A DNA stretch of 64,000 nucleotides, taken from Amycolatopsis pittospori (GTDB lineage: Bacteria > Actinomycetota > Actinomycetes > Mycobacteriales > Pseudonocardiaceae). Below are positions 46,401 through 53,174 of the stretch, in pieces. The notes under the pieces were generated by a model. The model was not told the origin of the DNA, ran no database searches, and saw only the letters and a list, made by a program, of their open reading frames with translations. The first letter of the stretch is position 1. Every line of letters starts with the position of its first letter. The stretch spans positions 16,997 to 80,996 of the forward strand of contig NZ_JACBXD010000031.1 of assembly GCF_013870525.1 (NCBI RefSeq), given 5' to 3'. A program made the position numbers and the translations under genes.

Positions 46401-46523
46401 GAGGCCCGCCGTGTGGCCGGCGAGGCCGTGCGACTGGCCGCGAAACGAGGACGGCGGCTTCCCGAAGAACGGGCGCGGGAGGTCCTCGAACTCATCCGGG
46501 GGAATCACTCCGCCAAGCGGTGA
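43464..46523 (+). CDS. AfsR/SARP family regulator with NB-ARC and TPR domains; start uncertain
   Basis: 1019 residues from the first standard start (GTG 43464). The N-terminus is an OmpR-type winged helix plus bacterial transcriptional activator domain (to about 235). An NB-ARC ATPase follows with Walker A GPPGVGKT at about 278-285, then a C-terminal TPR array from about 650. This is the AfsR layout; such proteins regulate antibiotic production or morphology. The standard start cuts off the family N-terminus: the in-frame codons before it read F-G-V-L-G-P-L-E-V, and there is no ATG, GTG or TTG before the in-frame stop at 43416. An ATT at 43425 with GGTGAG upstream, or a one-base error after the GTG at 43415, would restore it. 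The 3' end overlaps the convergent ArsR-type gene by 19 bases. Confidence 0.88.
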   Translation: MTRDGKPVTIGGPKLRVLLAALLVRANTTVSLDRLADHLWGEDQPSTARKSTQVYALRLRRTLGDGLIETRPDGYLIRVRPDQLDLLRFRQLAEAGREAGKAGDSAAELASLAEALECWRGRPLCDVPSESLQRDEAARLGEDRLRTLERWIEAGLEAGRHGELVAELITLTKEHPWQETFWAQLIVALDRSGRRADALDTYRSMRRMFADELGIEPGPRLRRAHDAILHEGPSTEPPRETICQLPPDVHRFVGRAGTIAELAALSLTETGRNVVISGPPGVGKTAFAVHVAHRFRPHYPDGQLYVNLQGYAAGPPLDPSAALTRFLGALGVHRDRVPAEPAEQAALFRSVLADKKMVLLLDNAVHVDQVRPLLPGRPGCTVLITSRNDLRGLAVDPGAVHLPLGVLTEPESRAVLAELLGPERTTAEPDAVGELAAACAHLPLALRIAGANLAADTGRGIAEYTAELTRSGRLEELAIDGDASSAVRGAFDRSYVRLSEEDRALFRMLGRVPGPDFGVPAAAAVAGLPRAETGRALDRLAAANLLQRHAPGRYQFHDLIREYAAERGHAEDPPEHAAAALSRMIDSYVETAAMATRVLYAGAASPVFDEHTALRWLDTERYNLVDTIAHATTDPAYQPAAWRLIDVLRGYLQASGYAREAVAACTTALRSATEAGDLRARLSLLDVLGQMSHNLSDYGLAVEHFQQALEAARELKDLDAEADALRNLGRASSQQGKARQALHFHGQALSVSRAAGNTGAETLALNYIGVIHTFSGRPRTAVGWHERSLALARETGQREAAFHALNGRGIALWALGRLEESLSDHEQVLAYTRESGHGFGETATLVCLAETNCDAGRLDLAMAQAQECHARSVQIGDRRGEATAAEVIATVRNRRGEHVEALVGLHEALHVFTEIGFGYGEGSARLGLAIAYRSLGEAAKALEYSEKALTTLRENGQLLLEADVLTEIARDRLDLGEPEEARRVAGEAVRLAAKRGRRLPEERAREVLELIRGNHSAKR

Positions 46524-47047
46524 AGCAGGACGATTCCGTTCAGCAGTGGACGATCGAGCCGCTCGTGGTCGGTGGCCATGTATTCGTCGAGGATGTCGAG
46601 GATGCGGTTGTCGAGTTCGGCGACCTCCTCCGGTGAGAGGTGCAGCGCGAAACGTTCGACGAGCCGCACCGACGTCGGCCCGGCCTCGCGGAGTTCGTCC
46701 TGGAACGCCTCGATCGGCCCGAAGCGGGTATCGGCGTCCTCGTCGTTCAGCGGGCCGTCCAGCCACCAGGTCTTGCCCACGTTGAGGTAAGGCTTCTCGA
46801 GCGCGCCGCTGGCACCGGTACGCACCGGCGCCTGTTCCAGCAGACCGGCCTCGACCAGCTGCCGCACGTGGTAGAGCACCGTGCCGGGATCCTTGCCGAG
46901 CCGGTCGGCGAGTTCCTTGTTGGTCAGTTCGCGTTCCCCGCAGAGCCGGAGGATGCGCAACCTCAGCGGATGGCCGAGTGCCTTGGCCTCGCGCGCCGTC
47001 GCCTCGCGCCGTCGTTCCGCGACCCTGGCGGCGACCTGATCGTCCAT
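46505..47047 (-). CDS. ArsR-type winged-helix repressor
   Basis: 180 residues from the ATG at 47045-47047. Residues about 15-75 form a helix-turn-helix of the ArsR/HTH_20 type (LGHPLRLRILRLCGERELTNKELADRLGKDPGTVLYHVRQLVEAGLLEQ), with the typical ArsR wing. No metal-binding CVC motif is seen. The C-terminal half is helical and acidic. It is divergent from an MFS exporter with an inverted repeat between them, so it probably controls that exporter and itself. Confidence 0.88.
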   Translation of the reverse strand: MDDQVAARVAERRREATAREAKALGHPLRLRILRLCGERELTNKELADRLGKDPGTVLYHVRQLVEAGLLEQAPVRTGASGALEKPYLNVGKTWWLDGPLNDEDADTRFGPIEAFQDELREAGPTSVRLVERFALHLSPEEVAELDNRILDILDEYMATDHERLDRPLLNGIVLLHRLAE

Positions 47048-47070
47048 GAACGCAGCGTAGCCGACCAATG

Positions 47071-47099
47071 GAGAAAACCCGCATCGATGGAGTTTTCTC
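47071..47099. promoter_or_regulatory. Inverted-repeat operator between ArsR-type and MFS genes
   Basis: GAGAAAAC (47071-47078) and GTTTTCTC (47092-47099) are perfect inverted arms 13 bases apart, in the 57-base gap between the divergent starts. An overlapping repeat ATCGAT...ATCGAT (47083, 47101) also occurs. A dimeric ArsR-type protein is the likely ligand. Confidence 0.6.
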
Positions 47100-47104
47100 A
47101 ATCG

Positions 47105-48334
47105 ATGTGCGATCCTCGATCGGTGACCGCGCTGGGGACCGCCTACTGGCGGCTGTGGACGTCGTCGGGCCTGTCGAACCTGGCCGACGGAATCGTCAAG
47201 ATCGCGCTCGTCCTGGTGGCCATCCACTTCACCCGGTCACCCGCGCTCATCGCCGGGCTGGCGTTCGCGCTTTCCCTGCCGTGGCTGGTGTTCGCGCTGC
47301 ACGCCGGCGTCCTCGCCGACCGCGTCGACCGCCGTCGCGCGATGCTCACCGCCAATGTGCTCCGGGCAGGCCTGCTCGCCGCGCTCACGGCCGCCGTCAC
47401 ACTGGGCCTCGGGTCGATCTGGCTGCTCTACGCGGTGGCACTGGGACTCGGGTTCGCGGAAACCGTGCATGACACGGCGGCGCAGGCGATCCTGCCGCAG
47501 GTCGTCGGCCGCGATCAGCTGACCCGGGCCAACAGCCGCCTCTACGCCGCCGAACTCACCGCCAACGAGTTCGTCGGCCCACCGGTGGGCGGTTTCCTCG
47601 TGGCCGCAGGCGCATTCGCCACCTTCGCGACGCCTTCGGTGCTGTGGGTCGTCGCGATCGTCGCGCTCTTCTTCGTCCCGGGTTCCTTCCGTGCCGAGCG
47701 AAAGCAAGACACGAGCGTGCGTGAAGACCTCGTTGAAGGACTCCGCTTCCTTTGGCGGAACAGGCTTCTGCGCGTCATGGCGATCATGGTCGGAGGATTC
47801 AACTTCGCCACGAGTGCGATGCTCACGATCTTCGTGCTCTACGCGGTGGGGCCGTCCTCGGCGATGGGGCTGTCAGAACAGGCCTACGGCTTCCTGCTGG
47901 CGGTCATCGCGTTGGGCAGTTTCGCGACGTCGTTCGTCGCCGAGCGGATCGAGCGCGCGTTCGGGCGTTCCCGGTCTCTGATCGTCAGTCTGCTCACCGG
48001 CGCCGCGCTCGTCGGGATTCCCGCGGTGACCACGAATCCGTACGTGATCGGCGCGGTGTTCTTCGCCGGCGGCGCCGGTGTCGTCGTGTGGAACGTCATC
48101 GTCGTTTCCCTGCGGCAGCGGATCATCCCGGACCATCTGCTGGGACGCGGCACCAGCGGCCACCGGCTCGTCGCCTGGGGCACCAGACCACTCGGCACCG
48201 TGGCGGGCGGGCTGCTCGCCGAGACCGTCGGACTCCGGCTGGTTTTCGCGGTGATGGCGGTGGTCGTCCTCGCGCTGCTGGCGGGCATGCGGGTCCTGAC
48301 CGACGAGCGGATGACCGCGGCGGAACCGGCCTAG
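47105..48334 (+). CDS. MFS transporter (drug-export type)
   Basis: 409 residues from the ATG at 47105; a GTG at 47123 is a close alternative and neither has a good ribosome binding site. Twelve membrane helices; a conserved loop 2-3 motif GVLADRVDRRRAM, and FAETVHDTAAQAILPQVVG. This matches the enterobactin-exporter/MFS_3-like group of actinobacterial exporters. The divergent ArsR-type repressor suggests substrate-induced efflux. Confidence 0.9.
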   Translation: MCDPRSVTALGTAYWRLWTSSGLSNLADGIVKIALVLVAIHFTRSPALIAGLAFALSLPWLVFALHAGVLADRVDRRRAMLTANVLRAGLLAALTAAVTLGLGSIWLLYAVALGLGFAETVHDTAAQAILPQVVGRDQLTRANSRLYAAELTANEFVGPPVGGFLVAAGAFATFATPSVLWVVAIVALFFVPGSFRAERKQDTSVREDLVEGLRFLWRNRLLRVMAIMVGGFNFATSAMLTIFVLYAVGPSSAMGLSEQAYGFLLAVIALGSFATSFVAERIERAFGRSRSLIVSLLTGAALVGIPAVTTNPYVIGAVFFAGGAGVVVWNVIVVSLRQRIIPDHLLGRGTSGHRLVAWGTRPLGTVAGGLLAETVGLRLVFAVMAVVVLALLAGMRVLTDERMTAAEPA

Positions 48335-48370
48335 CTCGGCGAAGGCATGGTGGCGTGGTCGGTGCCAGTG

Positions 48371-48590
48371 GTCGTGAGTGGTGTCGTCCGTTCAATCACA
48401 CGTGCCGTCCTTCTGATCACACGTGCCGTCCCTTTCATCACACGCGCCGTCCTCCTGATCACACGTGCCCTCCCTTGGCGACCACGGTGAGTCGGGCTCG
48501 CCGCCGTGACCGAACGGACGGCACACGTGATCAGACGGACGGCACACGTGATCAGGTGGACGGCACCCGTGATCAGGCGGACGGGGCCTG
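48371..48590. repeat. 21-bp unit array, family D copy 3 (reversing)
   Basis: Units GTCGTCCGTTCAATCACACG start at 48383 and repeat at 48404, 48425 and 48446 with drift; from about 48511 the inverse GACGGACGGCACACGTGATC runs for about four units. A half-copy of hairpin F (GGTCGTGAGTGG) opens it at 48371. The last unit runs into the convergent DUF6461 gene and supplies its stop codon (48573-48575). Confidence 0.88.
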
Positions 48591-50741
48591 GTCCACCAGT
48601 CGCCGGGCGTGGTCGAGCAGATCCGCGGCCGAGGCACCGGCGGCGTACCGCGACGCGTCCAGCGCCTGGATCGCGGCGCCCAGCGGGTCCGGGTTGGTCG
48701 CGCAGTGGATCGCCTTCCACAACCAGGCGTGCTCCTGATGCGCCCGCAGCTGTGACTTCCTGATCCGCATCACGGCCTGAGGACTCAGCAGCCGATGCTC
48801 CAGGGTGGCCGCGATGACGGGGTCTTCGGCGGCGGCCGAAGCCTCGGCCGCCACCGAAGCCGCGCGCCAAGCCAAATCACGCAAGGTCTCGTCCGGCAGG
48901 AACGCCAGTTTGTCCGTGTCGGCACCCAGCGGGCCGTTGCCGGGGAACCGGCGTGCACCGTCGGCTTCGCGCGCCTCGGGATACAACTCCGGCATCTGCG
49001 GCACGATCCGGTAGGCGACGTCGGCCGCCACCATCCGCTCGATGTCCTCGGGCGCCATCCGGTACCCGGTGTACCGCTCGACGGCGACGAACGCCCGCTC
49101 GCGCCTGTCCCGATAGTTGTCGAAATCGAGGCCCGCCAAGGCTTCGATCACGTCCGGGTCTTCGGCCTCGTCCGCACAGCCGAGTTCGAACGCCGCGTGC
49201 ACGATCCCCTTGTCCGCGAAGGACAACCGGGTGACCGCGTTGATGTTCCAGAAGAAACTCGCCGTCCGGCCCGCCCGCGACAGCGGTTCCAGCACCGGCC
49301 GGTGCGAACCCTGGAACCCGTTGAACTCCACGGCCAGCACCCCGCCCTCGACGCGGAGCACGACCACCCAAGGGTCGAGGTCGAAGTCCTCCGACAGGTC
49401 CAGCGCGGACACCGGCTCGGCCGGGTCGGCGCCGAAGCCGCGAAGCACCTCTTCCGGGGAAGCGCCCGCGACCATGGTGACCGTCGCCGCCTCACCGAGG
49501 TCGCTGTCCCCGACCCAGCGGTAGACGGCCTCCGGCGGGGCCTCGATCTCCGGCACGGGCTCGCCGCGCAGGACGTAGCCGAGCCTGTCTCCCCGTTTGT
49601 GCACGATGTCCGGCCCCGGCGGCGCCTGCCAGAGCACGAGTTCGTAGCGCTCCTTCTCGTCGCCGTCCCGGCCGATCGCGTGCACCCGGACCCGGAAATC
49701 TCCGGGCCACGGCGGGGTTTTCGACGTCTGGGAGGCACTCTCGCCCAAGGTGGCGTCACCTTGTTCCGCCCGCCAGGAGAGCTCGACCACCTCGTCCCAC
49801 CAGTCGAGTTCCACGGCGTCCGGCGGCCCTTCGAGGATCCGCGTCGACACGTTCACGCGCCCTTCGCCGAGCCCCGTCCGGACGGCGACACCGCCGGGAA
49901 CCGTGACGGCGAGGCCGTTCCCGCTGAAATCCGCCTCACCTTCGACCCGCCGCTCGGCCAGGGTGAACCGGTGCCCGCTCACTTCGGCCGAACCGGACGA
50001 CGCCCTCGGCAGCACGTACTCGGCCCGGCGCTTCCGCAGCAACGCGGCCGCATACGCGGGCGGCATCGGACTTCGGCTCAACAGAGCCGAAACAGCACCC
50101 AATGCGACCCCGACGACGGCCGCGGGCTTCCCGGCGAGCAGCGGGGCACCCACTCGCCGCAGGATCGGGGCCGCGACCGCGACGGCCAGCGCGAGATGGA
50201 CCACGCCATGCTCCGCGGCGAGTTCCTCCTCGCCGTCGAACTCCGGCCCGAGCGCCAGAAACGGGCGGATGGCTTCGTGTGCGGCGACCTCGGCGACCAG
50301 CGCCAGGATCAGCGCGGAGATCCCCGGCCGGAGCTGATCCAGTAGCCGCACGGCCATGACGGTCTCGGGATTCGGTCCGTCCATCGTCGCGAAGCCGAAG
50401 GCCTGCGGCGTCGCGTCCGGACCGGACACCGACGCTTCGACCTCTTCCGGGACCGCGAACGCCAGCTCGTCCAGAGTCAGTTCGAGCGCGCCGAGCAGCC
50501 GTTCCGAAATCGGATCGCCGAGGGAACGCAGCCGGCTGAGCGCCGCCGATTCACCGGAACCGCTCACCAGCCGCCCAGCCCGCAGGTCGAAGACGTCCGG
50601 CCTCATCGCCGGCGCGCCCAGCCTGCCGAGCGCCGTCGCGGGACCGCGCGGAATCCGCCCGCGCAGCAACGGGAACAGCTCGGCGGCTACCGGCACCAAA
50701 GCGTCCGCCAACCCCGGCGGCACCTCGACGTGCTCTTCCAC
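48573..50741 (-). CDS. DUF6461 domain-containing protein
   Basis: 722 residues from the GTG at 50741, which follows GGAGGT by 5 bases; a longer frame to 50789 lacks a site. The N-terminal 240 residues are helical with hydrophobic stretches (LRPGISALILALVAEVAAH, LAVAVAAPIL) that could span or pack against the membrane. A beta-rich middle follows. About residues 400-545 match DUF6461 (YRWVGDSDLGEAATVTMVAGASPEEVLRGFGADP, VEFNGFQGSHRPVLEPLSRAGRTASFFWNINAVTR), a domain of unknown activity common in actinomycetes. The remainder is helical. The stop and last residues fall within a repeat array. Confidence 0.75.
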   Translation of the reverse strand: MEEHVEVPPGLADALVPVAAELFPLLRGRIPRGPATALGRLGAPAMRPDVFDLRAGRLVSGSGESAALSRLRSLGDPISERLLGALELTLDELAFAVPEEVEASVSGPDATPQAFGFATMDGPNPETVMAVRLLDQLRPGISALILALVAEVAAHEAIRPFLALGPEFDGEEELAAEHGVVHLALAVAVAAPILRRVGAPLLAGKPAAVVGVALGAVSALLSRSPMPPAYAAALLRKRRAEYVLPRASSGSAEVSGHRFTLAERRVEGEADFSGNGLAVTVPGGVAVRTGLGEGRVNVSTRILEGPPDAVELDWWDEVVELSWRAEQGDATLGESASQTSKTPPWPGDFRVRVHAIGRDGDEKERYELVLWQAPPGPDIVHKRGDRLGYVLRGEPVPEIEAPPEAVYRWVGDSDLGEAATVTMVAGASPEEVLRGFGADPAEPVSALDLSEDFDLDPWVVVLRVEGGVLAVEFNGFQGSHRPVLEPLSRAGRTASFFWNINAVTRLSFADKGIVHAAFELGCADEAEDPDVIEALAGLDFDNYRDRRERAFVAVERYTGYRMAPEDIERMVAADVAYRIVPQMPELYPEAREADGARRFPGNGPLGADTDKLAFLPDETLRDLAWRAASVAAEASAAAEDPVIAATLEHRLLSPQAVMRIRKSQLRAHQEHAWLWKAIHCATNPDPLGAAIQALDASRYAAGASAADLLDHARRLVDQAPSA

Positions 50742-50828
50742 CCCAGACCTCCACGCTTTCGACGACGGAGGCACGGTAGCGGCACCCACCGACGTTTTCC
50801 GGCGATCGGCCCGGCTTCAGGAAATCGT

Positions 50829-51188
50829 TCAGGAAGGAAGAACCGACTGGACCGCTTCCGGCGTGCGCGCGACGACCGTCGTGCCGTCGTCGGCGGTGAT
50901 GATCGGCCGCTGGATCAGCTTCGGATGCGCGGCCAGCGCCTCGATCCACCGTTCGCGGTCGGCGGGCGTCCGGCCCCAGGTCTTCAGTCCGAGTTCCTTC
51001 GCCACCGGCTCGGCGGTACGCGTGATGTCCCATGGCTCGAGTCCGAGCCGCTTGAGGACGGCCTTCAGTTCCTTCGCCGTCGGCGGCTCCTCCAGGTACT
51101 TGCGGACGGTGTACTCCGCGCCCGCCTCGTCCAGCATCGACACGGCCGAGCGGCATTTGGCGCACGCCGGGTTCACCCAGATCTCCAT
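50829..51188 (-). CDS. ArsC family protein (arsenate-reductase/Spx-like fold)
   Basis: 119 residues from the ATG at 51188 with AAGGTGG upstream. Thioredoxin fold with catalytic NPACAKCR (CxxC, Cys9 and Cys12), then the KYLEEPPTAKELKAVLKRLGLEPWD block of ArsC/YffB and a conserved PIITADDG. It may reduce arsenate or act as a glutaredoxin-like protein; the CxxC form is closer to generic ArsC-family proteins. No other ars genes are present. Divergent from the YdeI-like gene across a palindrome. Confidence 0.88.
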   Translation of the reverse strand: MEIWVNPACAKCRSAVSMLDEAGAEYTVRKYLEEPPTAKELKAVLKRLGLEPWDITRTAEPVAKELGLKTWGRTPADRERWIEALAAHPKLIQRPIITADDGTTVVARTPEAVQSVLPS

Positions 51189-51208
51189 CGAGGCCACCTT
51201 TAGTTCGA

Positions 51209-51233
51209 AAAGTGCTCAGTCGATGAGCACTTT
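51209..51233. promoter_or_regulatory. Palindrome between ArsC-like and YdeI-like genes
   Basis: AAAGTGCTCA and TGAGCACTTT, 10-base perfect arms with 5 bases between, in the centre of a 90-base divergent promoter. Low GC compared with flanks. A regulator not encoded nearby would bind here. Confidence 0.6.
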
Positions 51234-51278
51234 ACTTCCGATGATGGTCACAGACGTTACGACGAAAGGAACCCGGCC

Positions 51279-51848
51279 ATGAGCGAGCCCACCTTCACCG
51301 CCGCCACCCCTGCCGAGTGGCGCGCCTGGCTGGCCGCCAACGCCGGCACCGAACAGGAGGTCTGGCTGGTCATCCACCACAAGGACAGCGGGGTGCCGAG
51401 CATCCGCATCCACGAGGCGATGGAGCAGGCACTGTGCTTCGGCTGGATCGACGGCCTGCACCGCAAGAACGACGCCGCCAGCTCCCGGCTCCGGTTCACC
51501 CCTCGCGGTCCCCGCAGTTCATGGAGCCGGGTCAACCGCGAGCGCGCCGCGCGCCTGATCGCCGAGGGCCTGATGACCGAACGGGGACAGGCGATGATCG
51601 ACCTCGCCAAGGAGAAGGGCCGCTGGCAGGTCGTACCCGACGGCGAGGGCGTCCCCGAGGACCTGCGCGCCCGGTTCGACGCCGACCGGACCGCTCGCGA
51701 CAACTTCGAGAAGTTCCCGCCGTCGTCGAAAAGGCTGATCCTGGAATGGATCCTGACGGCGAAGAAGCCGGAGACCCGGGAACGGCGGATCGACCGGACC
51801 GTCGAACTCGCCGCCCGGAACCTCCGCGCGAATCACCCGATGCGGTGA
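51279..51848 (+). CDS. YdeI/OmpD-associated family protein
   Basis: 189 residues, ATG preceded by AAAGGAA. The sequence EWRAWLAANAGTEQEVWLVIHHKDSGVPSIRIHEAMEQALCFGWIDGLHRK is the core of the YdeI/OmdA group, and the C-terminal NFEKFPPSSKRLILEWILTAKKPETRERRI is its usual tail. Biochemical role is not settled. It is monocistronic, convergent with the PP2C gene (1-base gap). Confidence 0.9.
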   Translation: MSEPTFTAATPAEWRAWLAANAGTEQEVWLVIHHKDSGVPSIRIHEAMEQALCFGWIDGLHRKNDAASSRLRFTPRGPRSSWSRVNRERAARLIAEGLMTERGQAMIDLAKEKGRWQVVPDGEGVPEDLRARFDADRTARDNFEKFPPSSKRLILEWILTAKKPETRERRIDRTVELAARNLRANHPMR

Positions 51849-51849
51849 C

Positions 51850-53055
51850 TCAGTCGCCGTCGTGCCGCGCGACGAGGAGCGCGATGTCGTCCTGCGCCGG
51901 CGTTCCGCCGACGAGCGCGGCCATCACCCGAGAGCACACCACTTCGGGCTCGTCGGCGGTGACGACGTCGGTGAGGCGCTGCAGGCCGACGTCGATCAGG
52001 TGATCGCGGCGCTCGACGAGACCGTCGGTGTAGAAGGCGAGCACGGACCCGTGCGGCACTTCGACGACGCTTCTCCGGCGCTTCGAAACGATGACACCGA
52101 TGGGCGGATCGACCGGCACATCGACGAACACCGACCGGCTGCCCGGTATCGCGAGCACCGGAGGCAGATGGCCCGCGAGGGAAAGCGCCACCCTGTCGTG
52201 TGACGGCGGCACGATCCCGTACGCGACGGTGGCCAGCGCGTCCGGCTCGAAATGGTGGACCTTCCGATCCAGTTTGGACAGCACCTCCGCCGGATCGTCC
52301 GATTCGAGGGCGTAGGCGCGCAGCGCGCTGCGCAGCCGTCCCATGATCACGGCGGCGGTGAGCCCGTGCCCGGCGACGTCGCCCATCACGATGCCCAGCC
52401 GGTCCCCCGGTAAGGGGAACAGGTCGTACCAGTCACCGCCGACCCCGGGCTCGGTACCCGGCACGTAGCGGGCGGAGAACCGCAAACCGTCGATCTCGGG
52501 CAGCCGCCCGGGCAACAGGCTCCGCTGCAGAGCCGACGCGGCGGCGCGATCGCTGGTGGAGACGTCGATCTGCAGCTCCAGCGCCAGCCGCGCGGCCACC
52601 AGTTGCAGCAGCTCGACGTCGGTCTCGGGGAACTCCCGCGGCGTCACCGACCCGACGTGCAGCACGCCGACGAGTTCGTCGCCCGCCAGCATCGGCACAC
52701 CGAGCAAGGTGCGCAGGCCGCGTTCCCGCAGGAGCACGTTGACCACGGTGGTCTCGTCGACCCGGTCGAGGACCACCGGACGCCGTTCCGCCGCCACCCG
52801 GCCGGCGAATCCGGCACCGACGGCGATCCGGACGTTCTGGTAGACCTCTTCTTCGATCCCGGAAGCGGCGATGGCCTGCAACAGCTGCGCGGACGGGTCG
52901 TGCCGGAGCACGGTGGCCGTGTCGGCACCGAGCACCTCGCGCACGCGCGCGAGGATCGTCGCCATCACCTTGTCCTGGTCGAGGTGGCCCAGGGCCGAGT
53001 CGGTGATGGCTTCGAGCACCTGGAGGCGGTCGTCGGCCGTCGGGGTCCCGGACAT
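51850..53055 (-). CDS. GAF domain - PP2C/SpoIIE phosphatase
   Basis: 401 residues. A GAF sensor domain (about 20-165: LGADTATVLRHDPSAQLLQAIAASG, LLGVPMLAGDELVGVLHVGS) is followed by a SpoIIE/RsbU PP2C-type phosphatase (about 190-398) with VGGDWYDLFPLPGDRLGIVMGDVAGHG (metal Asp), VHHFEPDALATVAYGI and FYTDGLVE. It would dephosphorylate an anti-sigma factor antagonist. Such phosphatases are abundant in actinomycetes; no sigma-factor regulator is adjacent. Confidence 0.93.
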   Translation of the reverse strand: MSGTPTADDRLQVLEAITDSALGHLDQDKVMATILARVREVLGADTATVLRHDPSAQLLQAIAASGIEEEVYQNVRIAVGAGFAGRVAAERRPVVLDRVDETTVVNVLLRERGLRTLLGVPMLAGDELVGVLHVGSVTPREFPETDVELLQLVAARLALELQIDVSTSDRAAASALQRSLLPGRLPEIDGLRFSARYVPGTEPGVGGDWYDLFPLPGDRLGIVMGDVAGHGLTAAVIMGRLRSALRAYALESDDPAEVLSKLDRKVHHFEPDALATVAYGIVPPSHDRVALSLAGHLPPVLAIPGSRSVFVDVPVDPPIGVIVSKRRRSVVEVPHGSVLAFYTDGLVERRDHLIDVGLQRLTDVVTADEPEVVCSRVMAALVGGTPAQDDIALLVARHDGD

Positions 53056-53174
53056 GGGGGAAGACTAGCCAGTCGGACCGCGCGTTTTCTTCATCGGTCT
53101 GCCTGAAACCCCGGCACCGACGGAACGACGGGAGTTAAGATCCGGCGTCGACGTCATGTTCTGGGGGCAGAACG

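Noticed and set aside
46640..47104. 155-codon upstream extension of the MFS gene
   Set aside because: It reads backwards through the ArsR-type gene; the MFS family start is at 47105 or 47123.
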